In this document: positions 1-5,050 of the stretch, in pieces | How positions within the stretch are numbered: the first letter of the stretch is position 1 | Layout of the letters: each line of letters begins with the position of its first letter | Assembly (NCBI GenBank): GCA_031412355.1 | Contig: JANOCR010000225.1 | Location: forward strand, 1-5,050 | Source: JAENVT01 sp031412355 | Lineage (GTDB): Bacteria; Actinomycetota; Acidimicrobiia; Acidimicrobiales; Ilumatobacteraceae | DNA: 5,050 nt | Direction: 5' to 3' | Position numbers and translations under genes: made by a program | The notes under the pieces: model-generated | What the model saw: the letters and a program-made list of their open reading frames with translations, nothing else | Database searches by the model: none | What the model was told of the DNA's origin: nothing

Positions 1-48
1 GTTCTCTCGCAGGCGACGATTACCTCGCACTACAACGCCGGCCTGTAG
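1..48 (+). CDS. possible C-terminal tail of an unidentified gene (partial)
   Basis: Frame 1 is open from the window edge to a TAG at 46-48 and reads VLSQATITSHYNAGL. The stop falls 24 bases before the stop codon of the convergent DUF2237 gene, which is a natural place for a gene to end. Only 15 residues are visible, so neither family nor function can be assigned. A chance open stretch of this length is quite possible, and the call rests mainly on the gene-dense context and on the lack of any other explanation for the first 70 bases. Confidence 0.35.
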   Translation, partial: VLSQATITSHYNAGL

Positions 49-72
49 GCGCTCGGCCTCGCGCCAGTGGGC

Positions 73-438
73 TCAGTCGTCGACCGCATGAGCGCGCAGG
101 TCGGCGAGGCTCGAGTACTCCAGGGCCGACAGGTGTGTGGCTGCGAGCCGTACTTTGGGTGCTGCGCCGGCCTCGAAGGCTTCCTGCCATCGGGCTGCGC
201 AGAGGCACCATTGGTCGCCCGCGCTGAGCCCGGCGAATCCGTGCTGAGGCATCGGTGTCGACAGGTCATTGCCGACGGCGCGGGAGAACGCAAGGAACTC
301 GTCGGTGGCAACGACGCACACCACGTGCAGGCCGGGGTCGTCGCCTCGATTCTCGCAGCACCCTGTTCGGTAGTAGCCGGTCAGGGGATCGAGTGAGCAG
401 GGCTGGAGCTCCTCGCCGAGCACGTTCAGTTGACGCAT
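73..438 (-). CDS. DUF2237 family protein
   Basis: This 121-residue protein matches the DUF2237 (COG3651) family over its whole length. The family signature is visible in order: NVLGEELQPCS at residues 5-15, DPLTGYYRTGCC at 17-28, DPGLHVVCVVATDEFLAFS at 34-52, GNDLSTP at 56-62, GDQWCLCAARW at 74-84 and a closing ATH...LRAHAVD at 101-120. Cysteines 14, 27, 28, 41, 78 and 80 suggest metal binding or thiol chemistry, but that is inference, as no function is established for the family. The length is typical. There is no signal peptide or membrane segment, so it should be cytosolic. The start is fixed by an in-frame TGA two codons upstream of the ATG (reading TGA GGA ATG). The purine-rich GAGGA abuts the ATG, which is too close for a normal ribosome binding site. 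The gene diverges from the PPOX gene, with 29 bases between the starts. Confidence 0.93.
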   Translation of the reverse strand: MRQLNVLGEELQPCSLDPLTGYYRTGCCENRGDDPGLHVVCVVATDEFLAFSRAVGNDLSTPMPQHGFAGLSAGDQWCLCAARWQEAFEAGAAPKVRLAATHLSALEYSSLADLRAHAVDD

Positions 439-455
439 TCCTCAATCGAAGCACG

Positions 456-461
456 TATCGT
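456..461 (+). promoter_or_regulatory. candidate -10 box for leaderless PPOX transcript
   Basis: TATCGT fits the actinobacterial -10 pattern TANNNT and ends six bases before the ATG at 468. This spacing would put the first transcribed base on the start codon itself. There is no Shine-Dalgarno-like sequence upstream of that ATG, which agrees with a leaderless mRNA. No clear -35 is seen. The site lies in the 29-base gap shared with the divergent DUF2237 gene, so both promoters must be tightly packed or overlap the neighbour's 5' end. Confidence 0.4.
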
Positions 462-467
462 GACCCG

Positions 468-857
468 ATGCTTGATCCAGTGATTCGCGACCTCGCCCAG
501 GGAAAGAACTTCGGTTCGATCTCGTTTCATCTCACCAACGGCTCGATCGGTACCCATGTGATGTGGGTCGATGCCGACGACGAGCATGTCTTGATCAACA
601 CCGAGATCCATCGCGCCAAGTACAAGTCGATCGAGGCCAACCCGAACGTGACGGTGGCGATCTGGAGCTCCGACGACACCTACGCATACGGCGAGGTGCG
701 TGGCACGGTGACAGGCGAGATTCGCGGCCAGGCAGCACGAGCGCACATCGACTTCCTCTCGCAGAAGTACAAGTCCGCCGACTACCAAGGCGACATCGTC
801 AGCGAGCGTGTCATCCTCGAGATCACACCGGTGCGCCAGCGTACGATGGGCCTGTGA
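468..857 (+). CDS. PPOX-class, probably F420-dependent (FDOR-B-like) oxidoreductase
   Basis: This 129-residue protein fits the split beta-barrel pyridoxamine 5'-phosphate oxidase-like fold of the small actinobacterial F420H2-dependent reductases (FDOR-B type). The usual order is visible: GKNFGSISFHLTNGSIGTHVMWVDADDEHVLINT at residues 12-45, the basic RAKYKSIEANPNVTVAI at 49-65 (the family's cofactor-phosphate segment), TYAYGEVRGTVTGEI at 71-85, AHIDFLSQKY at 92-101 and a final strand RVILEITPVRQ at 114-124. Members act in the cytosol as dimers and reduce, or simply bind, F420, FMN or related tetrapyrroles. The substrate cannot be read from sequence, and an FMN- or heme-binding role remains possible. 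The open frame extends upstream to an ATG at 255, but the added residues would be antisense to DUF2237 and look like low-complexity Arg/Ser/Gly. The ATG at 468 gives the normal family length. The gene is convergent with the VIT gene. Confidence 0.88.
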   Translation: MLDPVIRDLAQGKNFGSISFHLTNGSIGTHVMWVDADDEHVLINTEIHRAKYKSIEANPNVTVAIWSSDDTYAYGEVRGTVTGEIRGQAARAHIDFLSQKYKSADYQGDIVSERVILEITPVRQRTMGL

Positions 858-870
858 GCCGTCGCGACCT

Positions 871-933
871 TCACCTGTGTTTGATGACCGGCGCCCCTAT
901 ACGGGGCCGGAGTCGTCAAGCGCACCTGGGTGA
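871..933. repeat. extended imperfect palindrome, copy 1 of tandem hairpin element
   Basis: The core is TTGATGA (881-887) paired with TCGTCAA (913-919, one G-U), then CCGG (888-891) with CCGG (907-910), then CCCC (894-897) with GGGG (903-906) around a TATAC loop (898-902). Two-base bulges are CG at 892-893 and AG at 911-912. The stem can grow outward: TGTGT (876-880) with GCGCA (920-924, two G-U pairs), then TCACC (871-875) with GGTGA (929-933) past a four-base bulge. The element lies 13 bases after the PPOX stop codon. It could act as a hairpin terminator for PPOX, but no T-run follows it, so it would not be a classical intrinsic terminator. Confidence 0.65.
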
Positions 934-940
934 CCAATCC

Positions 941-983
941 GTCTGATGACTGGCGCCCCGGATGAGGGCCGCAATCGTCAAAC
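941..983. repeat. imperfect palindrome, copy 2 of tandem hairpin element
   Basis: This copy repeats the core of copy 1 exactly 62 bases downstream. GTYTGATGAC starts both (879 and 941), and both share GGCGCCCC (890-897 and 952-959) and TCGTCAA (913-919 and 975-981). Over the 41 bases compared, about 31 are identical, and most differences fall in the loop. Pairing is TGATGA (944-949) with TCGTCA (975-980), TG (951-952) with CA (972-973), and GCCC (955-958) with GGGC (966-969). A C/A mismatch and a 2x2 internal loop interrupt the stem. It ends 36 bases beyond the 3' end of the minus-strand VIT gene, so it may serve as that gene's 3' hairpin. Confidence 0.65.
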
Positions 984-1018
984 ACTAGGTCGAGGTCGCC
1001 CCAACCATGCTGGCGGAC

Positions 1019-1744
1019 TTAGGTGACGTTGACGCCCAGGGCGCTGCCAACCAGATAGGTCGCGCCACAGGCGACCAGCAGGATCAGGACTTGGCGCGTT
1101 GCACTCCACATCAGGCGTCGCTCCGCGAACTTTCCAATCATCAAGCCCACGATCGCCGCGGCAGTCACGCCGATCAAGATCGATGCCACCTTGGCGCCGT
1201 TGCCGCTGCCGCCGAACCAGGGGATCACCGGCAGCAGTGCGCCCACCAGGAAGCACACCAGCGACAGCCCCGCCGCACTCCACGGCGAACCAAGGTCGTC
1301 GGGGTCGACACCCAGTTCCTCGCGGGCGTGCACTGCAAGCGCGGCTTCGGGCACGCGCATCACGTCGGCGGCGGCGTCCATCGCGATCTGGCGAGTCATG
1401 CCGTGCCCTTCGTAGATCGCGGCCAGTTCGGCGGTTTCCGATGCGGTGTTGTGGACCAGCTCGCGGCGCTCGACGGCGAGCTCGCGATAGACCAATTCGT
1501 TCTGCGCCGAGATGCTGACCCATTCGCCGGCAGCCATGCTGGTGGCCCCGGCGATGGCCCCCGCCAGACCCGCCAGCCGCACGACGCTGGATTCGGCACC
1601 GGCGCCCGCAAACCCGATCACCAACGACACGTTCGAGACCAGCCCGTCGCTGACGCCGAAAACTGCGGCCCGAGCCAAACCGCCGGCGACCGATCGGTGC
1701 CCAGGGTGGGATTCGGCCCTGCGGCGGAAGGCGAGGCGGCTCAT
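1019..1744 (-). CDS. VIT/CCC1-family Fe(II)/Mn(II) transporter
   Basis: This 241-residue integral membrane protein belongs to the VIT1/CCC1 family, which moves Fe(II) or Mn(II) out of the cytosol, probably by proton antiport. Five hydrophobic segments are visible. TM1 (about 23-50) contains the family signature DGLVSNVSLVIGFAGA at 33-48. TM2 (about 55-82) contains AGATSMAAGEWVS at 65-77, with the usual Met and Glu. A charged helical loop rich in Glu/Asp (about 83-150) corresponds to the cytosolic metal-binding region. TM3 (155-178), TM4 (184-204) and TM5 (214-237) follow. The basic N-terminus (RLAFRRR) suits an inside location. The ATG at 1744 was chosen because the signature normally begins about 30 residues in, and because further extension to 2044 would be antisense to the GDH gene. 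A true Shine-Dalgarno is weak or absent. The exact metal cannot be decided from sequence. Confidence 0.9.
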   Translation of the reverse strand: MSRLAFRRRAESHPGHRSVAGGLARAAVFGVSDGLVSNVSLVIGFAGAGAESSVVRLAGLAGAIAGATSMAAGEWVSISAQNELVYRELAVERRELVHNTASETAELAAIYEGHGMTRQIAMDAAADVMRVPEAALAVHAREELGVDPDDLGSPWSAAGLSLVCFLVGALLPVIPWFGGSGNGAKVASILIGVTAAAIVGLMIGKFAERRLMWSATRQVLILLVACGATYLVGSALGVNVT

Positions 1745-1751
1745 GTTCTCA

Positions 1752-1757
1752 ACGCTA
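1752..1757 (-). promoter_or_regulatory. candidate -10 box for VIT gene
   Basis: Read on the minus strand this is TAGCGT, matching TANNNT, and it ends seven bases before the ATG at 1744. Like the box before the PPOX gene, its position would give a leaderless or nearly leaderless transcript. No convincing -35 is seen. This is a short degenerate motif, so its position, not its sequence, carries most of the weight. Confidence 0.33.
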
Positions 1758-1762
1758 CCGAC

Positions 1763-1768
1763 TAGTGT
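1763..1768 (+). promoter_or_regulatory. gdh: candidate -10 box for GDH gene inside a small inverted repeat
   Basis: TAGTGT fits TANNNT on the plus strand and would place the start of transcription near 1775, leaving a leader of about 35-40 bases that includes the GGGAG ribosome binding site. It overlaps the inverted repeat CGAC-TAGT-GTCG at 1759-1770, which could be a small operator that also controls the divergent VIT promoter at 1752-1757. The repeat arms are only four bases, so this could be chance. Confidence 0.3.
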
Positions 1769-1801
1769 CGCTGAGCAGGGGAAGCTGCCGCCAGCGTTGC
1801 C

Positions 1802-1806
1802 GGGAG
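1802..1806 (+). promoter_or_regulatory. gdh: ribosome binding site that fixes the GDH start
   Basis: GGGAG lies five bases before the ATG at 1812, a good position for a Shine-Dalgarno. It decides between that ATG and an in-frame upstream ATG at 1743, which has no such site and overlaps the start codon of the divergent VIT gene. Confidence 0.7.
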
Positions 1807-1811
1807 ACACC

Positions 1812-4800
1812 ATGACCACCATCAACACGGCCGACGACTGGCTCGACGAGGTTCGGGCTTCACTCGGCGCGCAGGCGGACGTGCTCGCACGGCTCGAACC
1901 GGCGATGCCGGCCGGGTACGACGAGCTCAATGACCCGGCGGTGGCGGCACTCGACTTTGTCAACATCGACGATCTGGCCCACAGCACCGCCGAGGTCACC
2001 ACCGATCTGCTGCAGCGTGTCGACGGCACCTGGCGCTTCCGCATCTACCGTCGCGGCGAGTCGATTCCGCTGGCCGACATGCTTCCGCTGCTCGAACACC
2101 TCGGGCTGCGTGCACTCGACGAGCGGGCGTTCGGATTTTCGTTCGACGGTGTCACCGTGTGGCTCCACGATGTCGGTGTAGCCGTGCCTGCGGACCTGCA
2201 CCTGACGGATGCCATCAGGGTCGAGGTTCAGCGGTGTTTCCTCGCCGAGTTCAACGGCTCGGTCGAAGTCGACGGACTCAATCGGCTCGTGCTGCTCGCC
2301 GGTCTCACGGCGCGTCAGATCGAGGTGCTGCGTGCCTACTCGCGCTATCAGCGACAGATCGGGTTTCCGTTCAGCCAGCAGTACATCGAAGCAACGCTCG
2401 CCCGTCACGCCTCGATCAGCCGTTTGCTCGCTGCCTTGTTCTCGGCCCGGTTCGATCCGGCCGCCTCCGGCGATTCGTCGGCCGAGTCCGCGCTGCGCGC
2501 CGAGATTGCCGTGGCTCTCGATGCTGTGCCGAGTCTCGACGACGATCGCACCTTGCGATCGCTGCTAGTCTTGATCGACGCCACCGTCCGCACCAATGCC
2601 TTTCGACCCGCTGACGGCGGGGGGCATCGGCCCGTGCTCGCGTACAAGTTCGACACGTCGAGAGTGCCTGACCTGCCGCTGCCGCGGCCGATGTTCGAGA
2701 TCTGGGTGTGCTCGCCGCGAGTCGAGGGAGTGCACCTGCGCAATGGCCGCATCGCGCGCGGTGGCATTCGATGGAGCGATCGTCGCGAGGATTTCCGCAC
2801 CGAGGTCCTCGGGTTGGTCAAGGCCCAGATCGTCAAGAATGCAGTCATCGTGCCGACGGGCGCCAAGGGCGGTTTCGTGCTCAAGAGAGCACCGGCTGGC
2901 GCCGAGGAGTTCCGCGCCGAAGGCGTCGCCTGCTACCGCGAGTTCATCAGTGGCTTGCTCGACGTCACCGACAACATTGTGGCGGGGGTAATCGTGCCGC
3001 CGCCCGACACTGTGCGCCACGACGGTGACGATCCGTACCTGGTGGTCGCCGCGGACAAGGGCACTGCGACCTTCAGCGACATCGCCAACGAGATCTCGGC
3101 CAGCTACGACTTCTGGCTCGGGGACGCGTTCGCATCGGGAGGCGAGCACGGCTACGACCACAAGGCGATGGCCATCACGGCCCGAGGCGCGTGGGAGAGC
3201 GTGCGCCGGCATGCCCGCGCGCTGGGAAAAGACGCCGACAACGACGAACTGACCATCGTCGGAATCGGTGACATGTCGGGCGACGTGTTCGGCAACGGCC
3301 TGCTGCGATCGAGCCACGTCAAGCTTGTTGCCGCCTTCGACCATCGGCACATCTTCATCGACCCCGATCCAGATCCGGCGGGGTCGTTCGCCGAGCGCCA
3401 ACGGCTGTTCGTTCTACCTCGCTCGAGCTGGGCCGAATACGACGCCACGTTGATCTCGGTCGGCGGCGGCGTGTACCCGCGCACACTGAAGACCATCGCG
3501 CTGAGCCCGGAGGCGTGCAAACGCCTAGGTACCGACCAGCGCTCCTTCACACCCAACGAGTTGGTGTCGGCGATTCTGCGGGCCCCGGTCGATGTGTTGT
3601 GGAACGGTGGCATCGGCACCTACGTGAAGGCGTCATCGGAATCGAACGCCGACGTCGGTGATCGGTCGAACGACGGGCTACGGGTCAACGGTGCCGAGTT
3701 GCGTTGCCGCATCGTCGGAGAAGGGGGCAACCTCGGTCTGACACAGCGCGGCCGCATCGAGTTCGCGCTGAACGGCGGCCTCGTGAACACCGACGCCATC
3801 GACAACTCCGCAGGAGTCGACTGCAGCGACCACGAGGTCAACATCAAGATCCTGCTTGGAGCAGTGATGGCGGAGGGCGCGATGACCTCCGATGAACGCA
3901 ACGCGGTCTTGGCCGCGATGACCGATGAGGTCGCCGAGTTGGTGCTCGACGACAACCGCTCGCAGACCCTCACGCTGGCCATCGCCCGTCGCCAGGCCCT
4001 GCCGATGGTCAACGTGCATGCCCGCTACCTGCACGTGCTCGAGTCAGAGGGTTGGCTCAACCGTTCGCTCGAATACCTGCCAACTGACAAGCAGATCGCC
4101 GAACGGCAGTCCAGCGGAATAGGGCTGACGACACCAGAGTTCGCGATCGTTCTCGCGTACACCAAGAGCGTCAACATGACCGAGATGGTGCGCACCGAGT
4201 TCCCCGACGACCCCTATCTCGAGCCCGACCTCGCCCGCTACTTCCCGATGTTGTTGCAACAGCGATACCGCCCCGAGATCCTTCAACATCGGCTGCGGCG
4301 CGAGATCATCGCCACGCAGATCGCCAACCAGATGGTCAACCTTTCGGGCATCTCGTTCGACAACCGCATGACTGAGGACACTGGCGCTGGCGTGGTCGAC
4401 GTGATGCGCGCCTGGGTTGCCGCTCGCGACATCTTCAACTTTCAAGCGATGTGGGATCAGATCGAAGCGCTACCGACTCATGTCAAGCTCGACACGCAGT
4501 TGGACATGTTCCTGGAGGCGCGGCGCATGGTCGAGCGATGCGCGTTGTGGCTGCTGCGGCATCGCCGTCCGCCCCTCGAGATCGCCTCGGTCGTCGCCGA
4601 GTTCCAACCCGGAATCAGCGAGTTGTCGTCGACGCTCGAAACACACCTGCGCGGCAGGATGCGCGACCAGATCTTCGCCAACGAAGCGGCTCGACTCGCT
4701 GCAGGCGTACCCGAACAGGTCGCCCAGCGGTCGGTCATCTGGCCACTGATGCACACCGCCTTCGACATCATCGATCTCGCCCACCGCCAGCACCTCACCG

Positions 4801-5050
4801 TTCGGCAAACGGCGGCCGCCTACTGGGATGTCTTCGACGCACTCGACCTCGGATGGTTGTGGGATGCGGTCGGAATGCTGCCGCGCAACGATCGCTGGCA
4901 GACACAGGCACGCTCGGCCTTGCGCGACGACCTGATGGGTGCGCTGGCAGCATTGGCAGACGATGCGTTGTACGTCGGTGGGGCCCGTGACTGGGCGTCG
5001 GCCAACGAGCGGGTTGTCGGCAGGGCGATGGCCATGTTCACCGAGATTCG
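1812..5050 (+). CDS. gdh: large NAD-specific glutamate dehydrogenase, N-terminally short (3' end outside window)
   Basis: This frame is uninterrupted from 1812 to the window edge (1,079 complete codons) and encodes the bacterial NAD-GDH (GDH-180, Bac_GDH) family, which oxidatively deaminates glutamate to 2-oxoglutarate and ammonia with NAD+ in the cytosol. Residues 30-54 and 74-130 match the last part of the ACT-containing regulatory segment (RFRIYRRGESIPLADMLP). The helical GLNRLVLLAGLT...YIEATL stretch is at 155-196. The catalytic core has YKFD at 278-281, GGIRWSDRREDFRTEV at 317-332 and the substrate-site lysine cluster K337, K342, K352 (GAKGGF at 350-355). It continues with DKGTATFSD at 415-423, GYDHK at 447-451, the NAD-binding GIGDMSGDVFGNG at 484-496, WNGGIGTY at 597-604, VGEGGNLGLTQ at 635-645 and the block 664-679 ending HEVNIK. 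The C-terminal domain starts around LTTPEFAIVLAY (772-783). Canonical members have about 1,600 residues; this one lacks roughly the first 400-500. Only a few tens of C-terminal residues should lie beyond the window. Confidence 0.95.
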   Translation, partial: MTTINTADDWLDEVRASLGAQADVLARLEPAMPAGYDELNDPAVAALDFVNIDDLAHSTAEVTTDLLQRVDGTWRFRIYRRGESIPLADMLPLLEHLGLRALDERAFGFSFDGVTVWLHDVGVAVPADLHLTDAIRVEVQRCFLAEFNGSVEVDGLNRLVLLAGLTARQIEVLRAYSRYQRQIGFPFSQQYIEATLARHASISRLLAALFSARFDPAASGDSSAESALRAEIAVALDAVPSLDDDRTLRSLLVLIDATVRTNAFRPADGGGHRPVLAYKFDTSRVPDLPLPRPMFEIWVCSPRVEGVHLRNGRIARGGIRWSDRREDFRTEVLGLVKAQIVKNAVIVPTGAKGGFVLKRAPAGAEEFRAEGVACYREFISGLLDVTDNIVAGVIVPPPDTVRHDGDDPYLVVAADKGTATFSDIANEISASYDFWLGDAFASGGEHGYDHKAMAITARGAWESVRRHARALGKDADNDELTIVGIGDMSGDVFGNGLLRSSHVKLVAAFDHRHIFIDPDPDPAGSFAERQRLFVLPRSSWAEYDATLISVGGGVYPRTLKTIALSPEACKRLGTDQRSFTPNELVSAILRAPVDVLWNGGIGTYVKASSESNADVGDRSNDGLRVNGAELRCRIVGEGGNLGLTQRGRIEFALNGGLVNTDAIDNSAGVDCSDHEVNIKILLGAVMAEGAMTSDERNAVLAAMTDEVAELVLDDNRSQTLTLAIARRQALPMVNVHARYLHVLESEGWLNRSLEYLPTDKQIAERQSSGIGLTTPEFAIVLAYTKSVNMTEMVRTEFPDDPYLEPDLARYFPMLLQQRYRPEILQHRLRREIIATQIANQMVNLSGISFDNRMTEDTGAGVVDVMRAWVAARDIFNFQAMWDQIEALPTHVKLDTQLDMFLEARRMVERCALWLLRHRRPPLEIASVVAEFQPGISELSSTLETHLRGRMRDQIFANEAARLAAGVPEQVAQRSVIWPLMHTAFDIIDLAHRQHLTVRQTAAAYWDVFDALDLGWLWDAVGMLPRNDRWQTQARSALRDDLMGALAALADDALYVGGARDWASANERVVGRAMAMFTEI

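Noticed and set aside
255..467. Extension of the PPOX gene upstream to 255
   Set aside because: The extra 71 residues are antisense to the conserved DUF2237 gene and are Arg/Ser/Gly-rich without similarity to the PPOX fold.
879..981. Tandem repeats resembling a short CRISPR array
   Set aside because: Only two copies are present, they differ at about a quarter of positions, each has its own variable loop, and no cas gene is nearby. Hairpin or REP-like elements explain them better.
1007..1765. Plus-strand open frame of 252 codons opposite VIT
   Set aside because: It is the antisense shadow of the VIT gene. The minus-strand reading has five membrane segments and a family signature, while the plus-strand reading is His/Gln/Arg-rich with no domain.
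1743..1811. Upstream in-frame ATG at 1743 as the start of the GDH gene
   Set aside because: It would add 23 residues, has no ribosome binding site, overlaps the VIT start codon and passes through the shared promoter region. The ATG at 1812 has a well-placed GGGAG.
1745..2044. Extension of the VIT gene upstream to 2044
   Set aside because: The additional 100 residues are Ser-rich and antisense to the start of the GDH gene. The VIT fold is complete from 1744.
2565..3401. Long minus-strand open frame of 278 codons opposite GDH
   Set aside because: It lies wholly antisense to the conserved catalytic core of GDH and shows no recognisable domain. It is explained by high-GC codon bias.
1812..5050. 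Frameshift or nonsense mutation inside the GDH gene
   Set aside because: Translation in the single frame runs without a stop to the window edge, and all core motifs appear in order in that frame.

Overview
This window is high-GC chromosomal DNA with strongly G/C-biased third codon positions. It carries one very long gene of the bacterial NAD-specific glutamate dehydrogenase (GDH-180) family, a probable F420-dependent split-beta-barrel enzyme, a DUF2237 protein and a VIT/CCC1-family transporter. Promoter-like TANNNT boxes sit 6-7 bases before start codons, which suggests leaderless transcription. Together these point to an actinobacterium. An acidimicrobial or related lineage is plausible, but that is inference and the sequence alone does not fix the taxon. 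No phage, insertion-sequence, tRNA or rRNA signal is visible.

Layout from left to right: a possible C-terminal tail of a plus-strand gene ends at 48. A convergent DUF2237 gene lies on the minus strand (73-438). A PPOX/FDOR-B gene diverges from it on the plus strand (468-857), with only 29 bases between the two start codons. A 161-base intergenic stretch (858-1018) holds two related imperfect palindromes exactly 62 bases apart. A VIT-family metal transporter is on the minus strand (1019-1744). After a 67-base divergent control region, the NAD-GDH gene starts at 1812 on the plus strand and runs off the end of the window with 1,079 codons visible. Every neighbouring pair changes strand, so nothing here forms an operon and each gene must have its own promoter.

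The genes do not form an obvious single pathway. GDH links glutamate and 2-oxoglutarate pools, the VIT protein probably moves Fe(II)/Mn(II), the FDOR-B protein is probably a flavin/deazaflavin reductase, and DUF2237 has no known role. No new multi-gene system is evident. Two things deserve a second look. The GDH protein begins close to the point where the regulatory N-terminal region of the 1,600-residue family normally ends, so roughly 400-500 residues appear to be missing, and the catalytic core is intact. The tandem hairpin repeat between the convergent PPOX and VIT genes is the other.
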